The notes: generated from the letters alone by a model not told the origin. 64,000 nt of DNA from Sacculina carcini (GCA_916048095.2 OU696594.1:6067281-6131280); one strand, 5' to 3'. Positions 56,013 to 61,803 are shown, numbered from the stretch's first letter. Made by a program: numbers and translations.

Positions 56013-57179
56013 GCGAAGGTGGAGAGTTCGTCTGGTGCGTTATGCAGTCAGGTGTCAGTACAGCGGGATAAAATAGATGAATTGACAAAAGAACTGCGAG
56101 CGATGGAAGTCCATGAGGCCAGAATACGAGACCAAGTGGAGACCAACACCGCCAAGAACGCACAAGTGAGTGTGTGTGTGTGTAGAAGCATTATCAGTGG
56201 TGGAATTATAGGCATGTATTGCAATCACAATAACACGGATGCGCTTTCCATTGCAATATGCGAGAAAATGTAAAGAAATTACCGTCTGGCTCCAGGATAT
56301 GTATTCAAAAACAGTTGCGCGTCGGACATCGCTGCCCCAAACGAGCCTACAAAACCACGCCACCCTTAAGCACGCCTCAACACCGACCCTCCCAACTAAC
56401 TCAGAGGGCAAAGCAAGGACACTATTGCACACGCGCACACACACCTGCACATGCAGAGCAAACCAACGACACCACGACGCTTGCAATGTTGCATACTGCT
56501 GGCCGCAATACAGCACATGCATAATGAAGCCATCCACACACAAGTACACACCTGTCTCACACACTCTACAATCACTCATCTATACACACACAAGTACACA
56601 CCTGTCTCACACACTCTACAATCACTCATCTATACATACACAAGTACACACCTATCTCACACACTCTACAATCACTCATCTATACACACACAAGTACACA
56701 CCTGTCTCACACTCTTCAATCACTCATCTATACATACACATCGCTGCGCCATTACAATTGAGCCACAGAAAATTAACAGAGAAACATCATATTAGCAAGA
56801 CATATAATACATGATCTATGATAAATGAACGAGTTGGAACGGGAGCAGCGTGAACGCCATATTAACTTCACCACTGTACAATCCTCATGCACCTTGATCA
56901 TCAACAGACAAACAGACAGATAGATAGAAGAGCATAAACACTAATAAAGGAAATGCACACTGGAAAATATATGAGGAAGTATAGAGTGGAACCCGCTCAC
57001 TAACATCCACAACACAATATCAACCTGCAACAATAATTGATACGTTGCAACTGGGATTTAATAGAGAAAAATAACTCAGTTGGCATGAATATGTGCTTGT
57101 TATTTGTGTTAAGCTTCTGGAGGAGAAGAAGTCGTTGGAGGAGCAGTTGGTGGATATACGAAGGCTGGTCGAGAAATGA
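22967..57179 (+). CDS. NUF2: NUF2, kinetochore protein of the NDC80 complex (seven exons)
   Basis: Coding exons 22997-23117, 28752-28822, 29291-29432, 36536-36662, 46447-46531, 56019-56165 and 57114-57179 join in phase to 252 codons plus TGA. Residues 1-110 follow the NUF2 calponin-homology domain in order: [86 protein letters not shown]. They match the vertebrate SFPRYNVAEIV, ILCPKAKRTSRFL and IINFIHFREA segments. Residues after about 120 are heptad-rich coiled coil. NUF2 pairs with NDC80 to attach kinetochores to microtubules. Known NUF2 proteins are about 450 residues; this one stops after about half, in exon 7. Either further exons lie beyond the duplicated block or the gene is shortened. 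Identification of the first five exons is strong; exons 6-7 rest on phase and coiled-coil character. Confidence 0.82.
24225..24430. other. GC-rich patch in NUF2 intron 1
   Basis: A short CpG-rich island (GCGGCGGCGAGCG, GGCTCGCCGCTGATTGG) in AT-rich intron DNA, with an inverted CCAAT (ATTGG). It could be an internal promoter or part of an old element. No exon is visible. Confidence 0.3.
25440..25850. repeat. CA/CATA-rich microsatellite in NUF2 intron 1
   Basis: Mixed CACA, CATACA and TACATA units, directly upstream of the 25-bp minisatellite. Open frames on both strands translate to His-Thr or Cys-Val runs and have no other support. Confidence 0.9.
25866..28743. repeat. 25-bp minisatellite, about 115 copies, in NUF2 intron 1
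   Basis: Strict 25-bp periodicity: the same register returns every 300 bases. Each unit contains TTCTACGTTGTTACACATTA and then ATAT or ATGT. Nearly all variation is one A/G position giving TATATTC or TATGTTC; a few units have AAGATG, ACAATA or TATCC. The array ends exactly at the 3' splice site of NUF2 exon 2, the last unit running TTCTACGTTG then TTTGTACAG. There are no spacers, so it is not CRISPR. Confidence 0.95.
28752..28822 (+). CDS. NUF2: NUF2 exon 2
   Basis: 71 bp. Its acceptor (TTTGTACAG) is the broken last unit of the 25-bp minisatellite. It encodes [19 protein letters not shown], the second helix pair of the CH domain, and ends GAG/GTTCGT next to a CA run. Confidence 0.8.
28990..29163. 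repeat. 39-bp tandem repeat, 4 copies, NUF2 intron 2
   Basis: Units contain CAGTAGATT, GTAGTGTTTAAGCAATG and a TATATTTATAC linker, with starts 39 bp apart (about 29011, 29050, 29089, 29128). Minor changes include GTG to ATG and AGC to AGT. Confidence 0.85.
29291..29432 (+). CDS. NUF2: NUF2 exon 3
   Basis: 142 bp after TTTGCAG, ending before GTGAGC. It encodes the core of the CH domain, including [16 protein letters not shown] and SITDLTAP. Confidence 0.88.
29899..30311. repeat. 20-bp minisatellite, about 20 copies, NUF2 intron 3
   Basis: Units are CATGATACAGCTTATAACTG in a strict 20-bp register. At 30081-30120 the array is disturbed: one unit reads CAGTTATAAGCTG, the exact reverse complement of CAGCTTATAACTG, followed by a degenerate unit (CATGCTACAAAATATAACTG) before the regular array resumes. 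Confidence 0.95.
30347..36465. repeat. 33-bp minisatellite, about 185 copies, NUF2 intron 3
   Basis: Each unit runs ATTACACGCACCAATATGTA and then TGTAATAGTGTCT, 33 bp in all. Variants are ATATGTAT, GTGTGTAT or ATATATAT in the middle, and AATAGTGTCTATT versus its reverse complement AATAGACACTATT. One unit near 32857 lacks 6 bp. Because 33 is a multiple of three and the unit lacks stops in three frames, open frames of about 2040 (plus) and 2079 (minus) codons span it. They are repeat artefacts, since the array lies inside a NUF2 intron. Confidence 0.95.
36536..36662 (+). CDS. NUF2: NUF2 exon 4
   Basis: 127 bp after TATTTCAG, ending AG/GTGTCT. It encodes [20 protein letters not shown] and the start of the coiled coil. 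This is the most diagnostic NUF2 exon. Confidence 0.88.
36690..37516. repeat. GTGTATCA microsatellite, left part, NUF2 intron 4
   Basis: About 830 bp of GTGTATCA and GTGTGTATCA units starting 28 bp after the exon 4 donor. It is interrupted at 37517 by a retrotransposon; related TGTGTATCAGTGTGTCGG sequence resumes at 45366. Confidence 0.9.
37573..38394 (-). pseudogene. Retrotransposon C-terminal knuckle and restriction-like endonuclease
   Basis: 273 codons in a frame shifted from the reverse transcriptase. Residues 97-113 hold a CCHC knuckle (Cys97, Cys99, His108, Cys113; GHHSLSC). Residues 156-173 give RRPDG then LLWDVT, the PD...D signature of the restriction-like endonuclease that nicks target DNA in R2/NeSL elements. 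It ends at a TAG just before the short 3' UTR. Confidence 0.8.
38331..39896 (-). pseudogene. Retrotransposon reverse transcriptase
   Basis: Same frame as the N-terminal part, after one TGA. Conserved motifs in order: [13 protein letters not shown] (finger), [18 protein letters not shown] with the first catalytic Asp, [11 protein letters not shown], and WYLDD (YLDD near 39035). This is a non-LTR reverse transcriptase of the type paired with a C-terminal restriction-like endonuclease. The frame runs off target near 38395, where the downstream sequence continues in another frame. Confidence 0.85.
39897..40649 (-). CDS. Retrotransposon N-terminal protein: nuclear-receptor-like C4 finger plus PHD finger
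   Basis: 250 codons from ATG at 40649. Residues 10-77 carry Cys at 10, 13, 29, 32, 49, 55, 64, 67 and 72. After Cys32 comes DIFWRRH, like the KxFFRR helix of nuclear receptors; the second module has CX5C, CX8C and CX2C and ends [10 protein letters not shown], like the RxxKCxxxGM end of receptor DNA-binding domains. The first loop is two residues longer and the second one shorter than usual. Residues 95-140 form a C4HC3 PHD finger (Cys95, 98, 110, 113, His118, Cys121, 137, 140). The rest is basic. By analogy with R2-group N-termini the fingers should bind target DNA; a histone-reading role for the PHD is inference. The frame continues in phase past TGA 39899-39897 into the reverse transcriptase, so this was probably one polyprotein. 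Confidence 0.75.
   Translation of the reverse strand: MTQELHHSSCAVCDSTNGVRQTHNDVALCRACDIFWRRHQESGERQGQCDRGGSCRLTPRDRSCAPCRLARCQAVGMQAERAPSADTRSNPAQPCHHCGTIISRRRVISCAQCERFFHLTCVGITRAQADVLPVWHCGACMQSRGADGDVDPPVDGNNITTPADLAAALAELRQQRRVRQHVPRALRHRVAADLAQHIMAALEQRSLSAWWKLLSYALTGAISTDAAAPKSRGTLNRPRSQQDQDKARTR
41127..41828 (+). pseudogene. LTR element gag with two zinc knuckles
   Basis: ATG at 41127; an in-frame TGA at 41196-41198 breaks the frame after 23 codons, and the same frame then runs to 41828. The C-terminus has two CCHC knuckles ([14 protein letters not shown] and [14 protein letters not shown]), the nucleic-acid-binding motif of Gag. The protease frame overlaps its end in another phase. 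Confidence 0.8.
41741..42298 (+). CDS. LTR element aspartic protease
   Basis: Frame shifted relative to gag and overlapping its last part. It contains [12 protein letters not shown] (the DTG catalytic motif of retroviral-type aspartic protease) and a later ILGMNAI flap-like hydrophobic motif. It stops at 42296-42298, where RT continues in a third frame, so one base was gained or lost near 42250-42290. Confidence 0.75.
   Translation: MFQIGSHGEGLSGKRGRRGLVSASTLSSVSNEALPSVTVFIDQRESCVLVDTGCSRCIVWSGVSRTWTPVTTHVNTLGGMSFDCSGVSECCVSVEEQSFEVKALVVQHKPMGYDAILGMNAISALGGVCVRADGRVRFQVSAKAAYYTAAGDIVESKPGHEARFDAVKTCGLASGSGLATTSLIV
42247..43533 (+). CDS. LTR element reverse transcriptase and RNase H
   Basis: 428 codons. 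RT motifs: [37 protein letters not shown] and AYVDDVLID (YVDD active site). RNase H follows with [14 protein letters not shown] and LSELEAV. The frame ends in TAA at 43531-43533 and continues in the same frame into the integrase, so that stop is probably a mutation. Confidence 0.85.
   Translation: MWTCKWKWLGDHEPHRLTNETAQYHVRQHAKEAFDREINEWISKKRLTPYDESVHGPARCLIPLMAVTQKNKNKVRPVLDFRELNKHIDTRSADADVCNEKLREWRMKGDNVFIMDLKKAYLQISVDSSLWPFQTVKFNGVLYCLTRLGFGLSEAPMIMHTVVDSVMAQNDQIRRGTSAYVDDVLIDGNIVSPDAVKEHFAKYGVESKEIQKLSDGTRVLGLHVFSSESDKLMWKRDNAVGECPQQLTRRVVFSLCSTLVSHYPVGGWLRVAASYIKRLASEATNRWDELICDSALQSHVKEVMSRLQHSDPVRGVWKIDDDLANVWVDASNIAIGALVEVNGETVEDACWLRRDSHHINLSELEAVIKGLGLAIKLKFRKIRVFTDSSTVHLWLRGLLTAKERVRTAACSELLIRRRLEIIGGLLDE
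43537..44697 (+). CDS. LTR element integrase
   Basis: 386 codons in the RT frame. HHCC zinc-binding region ([18 protein letters not shown] ... CDICNSIC), then the D,D-35-E core ([29 protein letters not shown]) and a basic, low-complexity C-terminus up to the right LTR. Confidence 0.8.
   Translation: MTVEVMKVASERNKADCLTRVPGHWLKQDKSVCAAGAEPTDVRSRIRQTHHAAGHPGIHRTRYFCRRKKLYVSKREVADVVRSCDICNSICPASVKWRHGNLSVNQNWHRLAADFVHMRDLLYVSVIDCGPSRFSLWRKVRTRSSDEVADIFDDIFCERGPPNEILLDNDTSFRGQAFVRAMERWGVNIRYRCAFRPEGNGIAERSHRTVKTIVARKQCSVREAVMLHNLTPSDDAGRRPVDCVYRYRVRMRDELPRQRSTSVRGCDYEVGDPVWVRQRGDRCDAVCRRGTVTSVVSDLVVAVDGINRHVGDVRPRAETENGGGTNSLVEASGDVADDGEPAVMVYGERTAGTGPASSGQQQTRPQRQSQRPVRFNDYVVYNSNRA
45366..45615. 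repeat. TGTGTGTCGG-type microsatellite, right part, NUF2 intron 4
   Basis: TGTGTATCAGTGTG gives way to TGTGTGTCGTTG and TGTATGTCGGTG units. With 36690-37516 it forms the tract split by the RLE element, although the unit sequence differs on the two sides. Confidence 0.85.
45616..46400. other. Intron sequence, no feature recognised
   Basis: Rest of NUF2 intron 4. No exon, array or paired element end is visible. TG-rich sequence starts again just before exon 5. Confidence 0.5.
46447..46531 (+). CDS. NUF2: NUF2 exon 5
   Basis: 85 bp after a TG run ending GTATCAG, closing at CAG/GTAACT. It encodes [13 protein letters not shown] and a heptad-like continuation. Confidence 0.78.
46697..49304 (-). 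repeat. Helitron-like 3' ends and degenerate tandem repeats, NUF2 intron 5
   Basis: At least ten copies of a GC-hairpin motif, for example CCCGCCCGTCGTGCGGAA, each preceded by TTTAAA or TTAAAA. Three read CTAGCATT(T/A)AAAC on the plus strand (near 46697, 46984, 47627), so on the minus strand a hairpin is followed about 10 bases later by CTAG, the layout of a Helitron 3' terminus. Between them recur TTTGACAAAATATT, TTCCAAAATATAT, and a hAT-like GGTCTCAAACACGCGGCCC segment. This looks like nested or tandem non-autonomous Helitron debris. Confidence 0.5.
49669..52539 (-). CDS. Ty3/gypsy pol: protease, RT, RNase H, integrase
   Basis: 956 uninterrupted codons as read from an in-frame start at 52539; it is probably made as a Gag-Pol fusion. 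Protease [10 protein letters not shown] (DSG at residues 43-45); RT with [13 protein letters not shown] and YIDD (residues 313-316); RNase [13 protein letters not shown] (Asp 457); integrase with His589, His597, Cys618, Cys621, then Asp649, Asp707 and Glu743 as the catalytic triad. The C-terminus is basic and Ser/Thr-rich. All catalytic residues are present, so it may still be active. Confidence 0.92.
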   Translation of the reverse strand: MCKSSSSRTNAALSIAATRPFDSPKYPMLSVEIDRRQFKAMVDSGSTDNFIRPEIAKKMHLRILKSSETVYMASSQLMSRTGGYCLVDISVEGNVYRNVRLTIMPDLCVPMILGQTFMRLHRTVEFKFGGNNPTLQVCGVAQMNIDPPALFSSITEDCRPICTRSRYYSSSDREFIKNEVRKLLKDGIIKKSNSPWRAQIVVTHNERHEKRMVIDYSSTINKFTELDAFPLPKISNIIHSLTQYKVFSKMDMKSAYYQCPIREGDRKYTAFEALGELFEFTRLPFGLTNSVAVFQRVLTDLIRRNNIKGAHLYIDDIVIGAVNEKELNQRVEAFTKVAKGMGLQLNQDKCEFNVRCLKYLGHQIENGTVRPDPERLEPLKSLPFPQCKKSLKRCLGLFSYYSVWIPNFSSQISPLLNTSSFPLTIEARRAFEKLKDDICSASLCAIKDDSPFRIETDASGSALAATLSQEGRPVAFFSRTLNRSERSQSTIEREAAAVIESIRKWQDLLTGRKFTIVTDQQAVSFIFNSKCLSKVKNDKLMRWRLELSSYCYDIEYRPGEFNAPADALSRACSLTLTSSLSDIHVALCHPGVARLNHFVKEKNLPFSTEDVKKVYRDCRTCAELKPRFHKSPPGTLIHAGRPMQRLAIDFVGPKPSINGNRYLLVIVDEYSRFPFAFACADMTSQTVITCLTSLFTLVGCPETIHSDRGAQFVSSDLKHFLYHNGVTMSHSSPYHPIGNGQCERMNGCLWRSIRLALRSRQLNETQWQEVLDIALHSVRSLLCTSTNTTPHNRFFNFMRRSGTGYSMPTWLAGGPALLRKFVRTSKSDALVEPVEILSSSPKVARIRHSDGRESSVSTDDLAPLPAFSDKSYDESNTTSAENANVDISPRTLNPESVAGAEDSSRTTCDPDSEGAVNLGTSEDSPADVADTETALKFLPPRTRSGRRVVLNRKYQH
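52539..53264 (-). CDS. Ty3/gypsy Gag
   Basis: 241 codons starting ATG at 53264. A helical capsid-like region ([27 protein letters not shown]) is followed by a CCHC knuckle ([14 protein letters not shown]). A second knuckle starts CRNCGKKG and then reads out of frame to a stop; a -1 shift at AAAAAG restores it and enters pol. It packages and coats the element RNA. Confidence 0.85.
   Translation of the reverse strand: MENLLKPLRFEGNDETTAEQWTHWHITLNNCISSLSAMHPDTPLNKLSILINYISPNVYSLISDCVTNEEAISVLKSTYVKPKNTVFARHLLATKKQSTGEKIDSFLQSLKGLAKDCQFGAVNALEHSNQAIRDAFISGLASDEIRQRLLEKSDLTLESAVAAARSLEMAQMNAAAYRPAYAAVAEVTPIEAASPDSDAECSAMRKRSTTCQFCGKPPHPRWRCPAKDSLCRNCGKKGILP
53284..53351 (-). promoter_or_regulatory. 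Self-complementary primer-binding site
   Basis: ATTTTGAGTTTAATAAA at 53284-53300 is the exact reverse complement of 53335-53351. In element orientation the first arm starts one base after the 5' LTR, exactly where a primer-binding site must lie; the second is 33 nt upstream, inside the LTR. Tf1-like Ty3/gypsy elements prime reverse transcription by folding the 5' end of their own RNA onto the PBS. The arm in the LTR also contains AATAAA, a possible polyadenylation signal. Confidence 0.7.
53646..54330 (-). repeat. Helitron-like debris, right of the LTR element
   Basis: Continues the repeats interrupted by the LTR element: GGTCTCAAACGCGCGGCCC near 53800, a hairpin CCCGCCCGTCGGGCGGAA near 53940, and then palindromes CACAAATTTGTG repeated between 54065 and 54115 with TGTCACCTTAGAGG. 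Confidence 0.5.
54335..55885 (-). mobile_element. 5'-truncated CR1/Rex1-like LINE
   Basis: On the minus strand the frame 55893-54646 (415 codons) encodes most of a non-LTR reverse transcriptase: [23 protein letters not shown] (catalytic Asp), [16 protein letters not shown], and HVYADD (YADD active site, residues 137-140), then the thumb region. The 3' end is GCGCTATACAAATAAACG followed by TTAATAATAATAA, the short tail seen in CR1/Rex1-type elements. The endonuclease and first ORF are missing. Flanks share TGATTGTCACCTTAGAGG. Confidence 0.82.
56019..56165 (+). CDS. NUF2: NUF2 exon 6
   Basis: 147 bp (49 codons, phase 0 at both ends) directly after about 15 TG units and GCGAAG; donor GTGAGT. 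It encodes coiled coil with Lys/Glu-rich heptads ([20 protein letters not shown]). Confidence 0.7.
56541..56738. repeat. 50-bp tandem repeat, about 4 copies, NUF2 intron 6
   Basis: Units start CAAGTACACACCTGTCTCAC and contain ACTCTACAATCACTCATC, with starts at 56541, 56591, 56641 and 56691. The last unit is shortened. No coding value. Confidence 0.9.
57114..57179 (+). CDS. NUF2: NUF2 exon 7 (terminal as read)
   Basis: Acceptor TTGTGTTAAG, 21 codons of coiled coil ([18 protein letters not shown]) and TGA at 57177-57179. No AATAAA is evident downstream before the duplicated block, and a weak internal donor (TTG/GTGGAT) could lead to further exons. Confidence 0.6.
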   Translation, partial: LLEEKKSLEEQLVDIRRLVEK

Positions 57180-57229
57180 CAACAACTTCCATGGGATCAA
57201 CACCACTGTCGCTGTACAACTGCCACATA

Positions 57230-57263
<34 letters not shown>

Positions 57264-57344
57264 CTGCTTGTACGCGTTTGTAAATATATTTGTTTGTGTC
57301 AAAAAAAACAAAAAAACAAAAAAAACACACACACAAGTGTGTGA

Positions 57345-57540
57345 AATCCGGTGTATCTTCTTGCAGTTGCTTAGTTTGAATGAATGTATGTGTGTGTGTG
57401 TTTTGTTTCTACCCGAAATGGCCAGATGTATGACTAATTGTTTGGAATTTGGTGTATCTTCTTGCAGTTGCTTAGTTTGAATGAATGTATGTGTGTGTGT
57501 TTTGTTTCTAGCCGACATGGTCTGATATATGACTAAGTGT
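57345..57540. repeat. About 107-bp tandem duplication downstream of NUF2
   Basis: TGTATCTTCTTGCAGTTGC, GAATGAATGTATGTGTGTG and TTTTGTTTCTA recur once about 107 bases on. Each copy has a splice-acceptor-like TTCTTGCAG, but no exon with a good donor follows. Confidence 0.7.
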
Positions 57541-57544
57541 TGAT

Positions 57545-58052
57545 ATCCGATTGCATCTATTTACAATTGCCGTGACGGGTATCCGAAACACGTTGCAGTA
57601 CATATAAGGGCATGCATAGAGCAGGCAAGAATGTCCATATACATGTGTATAAATTTGATCTTGTATGCAAAGGCATGTATAACTGGGTGTGTATGCGTGT
57701 CGGCGCGTGTAAGTGTGTACGTGCGTGCGTGTATGTGTATGCGTGCCTGAGTGTATGTAAGTGAATATGTGTGCGTGTGTGTATGTACCCAGGTATATAT
57801 TCCATGTGTGTGTGTATGAATATCCTGTATCCTGTTTATTTGTGAATATAAATCTTGTGAATCTATAAATAACAACACAACTCTCATGTAAGTGCCAGCT
57901 CATTTGATGACTGGCACCAAGATTTGTCCGAAAAGAAGCGAACGCTTATCGGACTTTTGTCTAATGATTGTTTTTTTTAATAATATTCGTTAAAAGTTAA
58001 CGTTAGTTAAGTTAGTTAAGTTAATGTTTTTTTTTAATAATATTCGTTAAAT
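57545..58052. other. Spacer between NUF2 and block B copy 2
   Basis: TG-rich sequence, then two copies of TTTTTTTTAATAATATTCGTTAAA near 57968 and 58027, the second directly at the start of the duplicated block. No gene seen. Confidence 0.5.
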
Positions 58053-58252
58053 ACACATGAATATAAATACACACATACACAAAACAACAATGGAGATTAA
58101 GTCAGAAGGGAGTGGAGAATGGAAATGAAAAACAAAACGAAGCAAAGAAGAGCACGCAAAGAGAAAAAGAACGAGGAAGAGAGAGAAAATGAAAGATGAA
58201 TCAGAGAGATGGTGACGATTGATGAAGAAGAGAGGGAGAATACAGCACTTAC

Positions 58253-60570
58253 ATCGAGCACATCAGGTCCAGTGTCCTGAACGTCAGAATCACAGATGCC
58301 GACCAGATCCGACGTGTCCAGATTCAGTTGACCGCTCAGTTCTGGCAGTTGGCCGGCCAGTCTAGCTGTGTGCTGACTGTGTTGTAAGTTGGCTATTACG
58401 CCGTCCAGAGGGCTCTCGTCTCGCTGCAAACCTGTCTGTGTGGGCGCCAACGAACCACCTCCTAACAACACACAAACAAACACACAAACACCGATATACA
58501 CAAACACGTATATACACAAACACGTACTGAAAAACAAACACACACACACATAAACATATACATACACAAACACCCACTTACACTTACATCTATATGCATA
58601 CACAAACACAAACACCCAATTACATTCATACACATACACAAACACACACACACACACACACAAATATACATACACAAACACAAACACACACTTACACTCA
58701 TACACAAACACACACACATTAAACACATACATACAGATAGGTAACGTGAAGTATCATATAACAAGTTGTGATAAGAAGACTGAATTATGGATGAACATTG
58801 AACATTATGGATGATTGAACATTGAACATTATGGATTGATGGATTGAACATTATGGATTGTTATCGGATGATGGTTTATTATTTATTGTTATTTATTTAT
58901 TATTTTCTTTCCAACTCTCTTTCTAGACTTTTTTCTCTTCGAACTCTCTTTCTCTCTGAATCTTTTGGGCGCTTCCGGTACATGGGGCCACCTTAGGGTG
59001 GTAATAGTGCTTGCACTCTTCCCATGCTACTGGATTTGCCTGTAATTAATAATAATAATAATTAATCAGAAAACATCACCCACCTGTGCCACAGTTTCCC
59101 GGAGTGAGTGGGGTGTGGGGTGCGTGTGAGTTACCCGCCGCCAGCTGGGGTACAGGTGGGGCGGTGACAGCAGAACTCATCACAGACCGACCACATGTCA
59201 TACCACCCATCTATCATACACACACACACACACACACACAGATAGAGACGCTTGCACATATTCACACTTCATTCAAGAACAAAATATTGTGAATGATGCA
59301 TTGTATGTATGTGTATATGTATGTTTATGTGTGTGTATGTGTGTATGTACCGTCTCCTGCATGCTCTTTTCCATGGCGGCGAGAGGATGCAGAGCAGAGG
59401 AGCCGACATTCGAGGCAGAGGGTGTGAGTGGGAGAGAGGATGTGTTGATGATGTTGTTAGTGGCAGATGCATGGAGAGGTGTGTTCTTCAGGTCGGTCTG
59501 TGCAACACTGACATGACTGGCTGTCGTGGACTCTGCCGAGGCGACACTAGCGCCACCAACGGCTGACAGAGGAGTTAAGGGCGCAGAATGATGTGAAGCA
59601 TTACCTGGCATCAGTGAGCCATTGTTTATACCTGCCAGTACATAATCAATCAATTTAGCATTCAATCAGCCAATTAATCAATCAATCAATCAATTATTCA
59701 ATCAATCGATAAATAAACCAATAAATTCACCATTTGGATAAATAAACCCAATAATCAATTAATTTATAAATACACCAATTAATTGGCCAAACAATCGATG
59801 CGCATATACAATTAATCAATTAATCCATAAATAAACCAATTAATCGATAAATCAACCAATTAATCAATCAATCACTCGATAAATACACCAATTAATCAAT
59901 CAGTCAATTGATTAATAAATCAATGAATCATTCAATCGATTGATAAATATACCAATTAATTAATTAATCAATCCATTGAATAATAAATCGATTAATCAAT
60001 CATTAAATTAATCAATCAATTGATGGATTATTCATTTGAAATATAAATGATATTTTCAATAAATGATATTTAAATGAAAATGTATTTAAATATATAAAAT
60101 ATACCAATATTATGTATGTATGTCAGTGTGTCAGTGTATCAGTGTGTCAGTGTGTCAGTGTGTCAGTGTGTCAGTGTGTCAGTGTGTCAGTGTGTCAGTG
60201 TGTCAGTGTGTCAGTGTGTCATTGTGTCAGTGTGTCAGTGTGTCAGTGTGTCAGTGTGTCAGTGTGTCAGTGTATCATTGTGTCAGTGTGTCAGTGTGTC
60301 ATTGTGTCAGTGTATCAGTGTATTAGTGTGTCAGTGTGTCAGTGTGTCAGTGTGTGTTTACTGACTGTTCATATCGGGAGGACAGTAGGGAGAGACACTC
60401 TGCATATTATCCCAGGTGGCCATTGAAGGCAGGGTCATTGAACCAGGACTGGAGGCTTTCACTCTCTGTTGTTGTTGTTGTTGTTGTTGTTGCTGTTGAT
60501 GTTGTTGATGTTGTTTGCTGTTGCTATTCACGCCGGTGCTCGCTTCAGTAACACTCACCTCGTCCTCAAC
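58253..60570 (-). CDS. Gene B copy 2: unidentified Gln/Ser/Pro-rich protein, four exons
   Basis: Exons 60570-60366, 59631-59351, 59210-59084 and 58461-58253 correspond one to one with copy 1 and keep every splice site and phase. The first exon is 15 bp shorter because the Gln run has five fewer codons. I saw substitutions such as Ser to Pro (NTPLHA) and Thr to Ser (TPSAS), and no stop or frameshift, so this copy reads as well as copy 1. The last exon again ends in a GTAAGT donor with no acceptor exon to its left. See copy 1 for composition. Confidence 0.55.
58788..59062 (+). mobile_element. Family X insertion unique to block B copy 2
   Basis: Copy 1 reads GAATTAATCAG at this point (near 19724); copy 2 has about 275 bp inserted here. 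It begins with short repeats of ATTGAACATTATGGATG, contains the family X body and ends in AATAATAATAATAATTAATC. The insertion must be younger than the duplication, unless the copies are alternative alleles. Confidence 0.75.
59640..60045. repeat. AATC-type tetranucleotide repeat, copy 2
   Basis: Copy of 20300-20700 with a few base changes, for example ATAAATATACC for ATAAATAAACC. Confidence 0.85.
60120..60353. repeat. TGTGTCAG 8-bp array, copy 2
   Basis: About 29 units with a different order of TGTATCAG and TGTGTCAT variants from copy 1, so the array has changed since duplication. Confidence 0.9.
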
Positions 60571-60992
60571 CTAACACATACACACACAAGCATATAGATT
60601 AAGAATCTTGTAAGAGCAGCGTTTTTCAAATGCATAAGATTGTCAGCATAGTCAGGATAATAAAAACCTCTCATATCATCTCACATCGAAAGTAATGACC
60701 CAACTACAACCCGTCAAGTATTATATAGCATTCGCCAAGTTGTCAAAAGGCTGCTCAAGTGACAGCTACGACAGAAGTCGAAGCTTATGAACACACAAAG
60801 GTGTGTCCCGTGCAGCTCACTACCACCGCAGAACCGACCCTCTCCACGCTATGACGCCACAAGAACGGAGGACGTATTAGAGAGGACCACCTCCCCAGAA
60901 TGAATGGCACAACACATGACTGATATTTGGTACCATTTACTGCTGGGTGGACAGGAGCTGTTGAATTATAGAATTCGCCGAATGAAGTTCTC

Positions 60993-61059
60993 CTCCACCG
61001 TGATTTGAACCACGGACCTCCCGCTGGTGAGGTGGGTATGCTACCACTTCACCACGGAG
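60993..61059 (-). repeat. tRNA-Val-like SINE head, copy 2
   Basis: Copy of 21633-21699. A-box and B-box are kept, the T-arm is better (GGTCCGTGGTTCAAATC) and the loop reads CTCACCA (anticodon CAC), but the anticodon stem has a mismatch. Confidence 0.5.
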
Positions 61060-61803
61060 TACAACAAAGCATCAGTTCATCCGCATATTTAATTGTGATT
61101 AGAATATTTTCAACTGTGATCAGAGTGGGTTGACGTTGTATCTTTCATAGCTGTATGTATAAACCATTGTTGTGTGTTGGCTCTGTGAAACAACTTGTGA
61201 CAATGTGAACTAATTCTTTTTAAAACGCTAGTTTGGCCGTCGGTACCAAGCAGAAAATAGTGCAGGGTTCTTGACCAGGGATGCGAGACTGGTTCCTAGG
61301 GGGTGCGAAGATTCCCGGGTTTTTTAAAAACATATTATATGTTTAACCTATGCATTATATTTTTCCTGAAAAACGTAATTTTGCTTAATCCTCTTAGAGG
61401 AGATTGTATAAATGAATTTTTAATAAAAAGTTTTGTTATTACGTCGTTTGTATTTTTATATTTTCCTATACAACTATGCTGTTTTCGTATGCAACAACAA
61501 TTCGTATGCTGAGACGTTCCGGGAGGGAAAGGCGACCTCCTCAACGGTATTGCTGTAGTTGAGAGACAACATGGACAGTGTTGTCTGGGCGGAGTGTTAG
61601 TGTATTAGTGTTGGCCTTTGTTTGAGCGGCACTGTTTAATTGATGTCTTGTGTGTATGTGTGCGTGCGCTGTGTGTATGCGCGTGTGTTCACAACTGTAG
61701 AAGAGGGTGTATGTGCGTGTGCGTGTTCATGGTTCATGTTACGCCTATTGGGTGTTTATGGAACGGCTTGATTGGTGGATGTGTGTGTTTGTGTGTGTGT
61801 GTT

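Larger units (their letters stand above)
58053..61163 (-). repeat. Segmental duplication, block B copy 2
   Basis: Second copy of 18994-21805, joined directly to block A copy 3, as block B copy 1 is to block A copy 2. It differs by point changes, microsatellite lengths, a shorter Gln run and one inserted family X repeat. Confidence 0.85.

Noticed and set aside
28752..57179. MAD1 or another generic coiled-coil mitotic protein
   Set aside because: The order and spacing of CH-domain segments over exons 1-4 fit NUF2; MAD1 lacks them.
57345..57540. Extra NUF2 exons in the 107-bp duplication
   Set aside because: Both copies have a TTCTTGCAG acceptor, but the frames after it quickly enter TG repeats with no donor or coiled-coil pattern.
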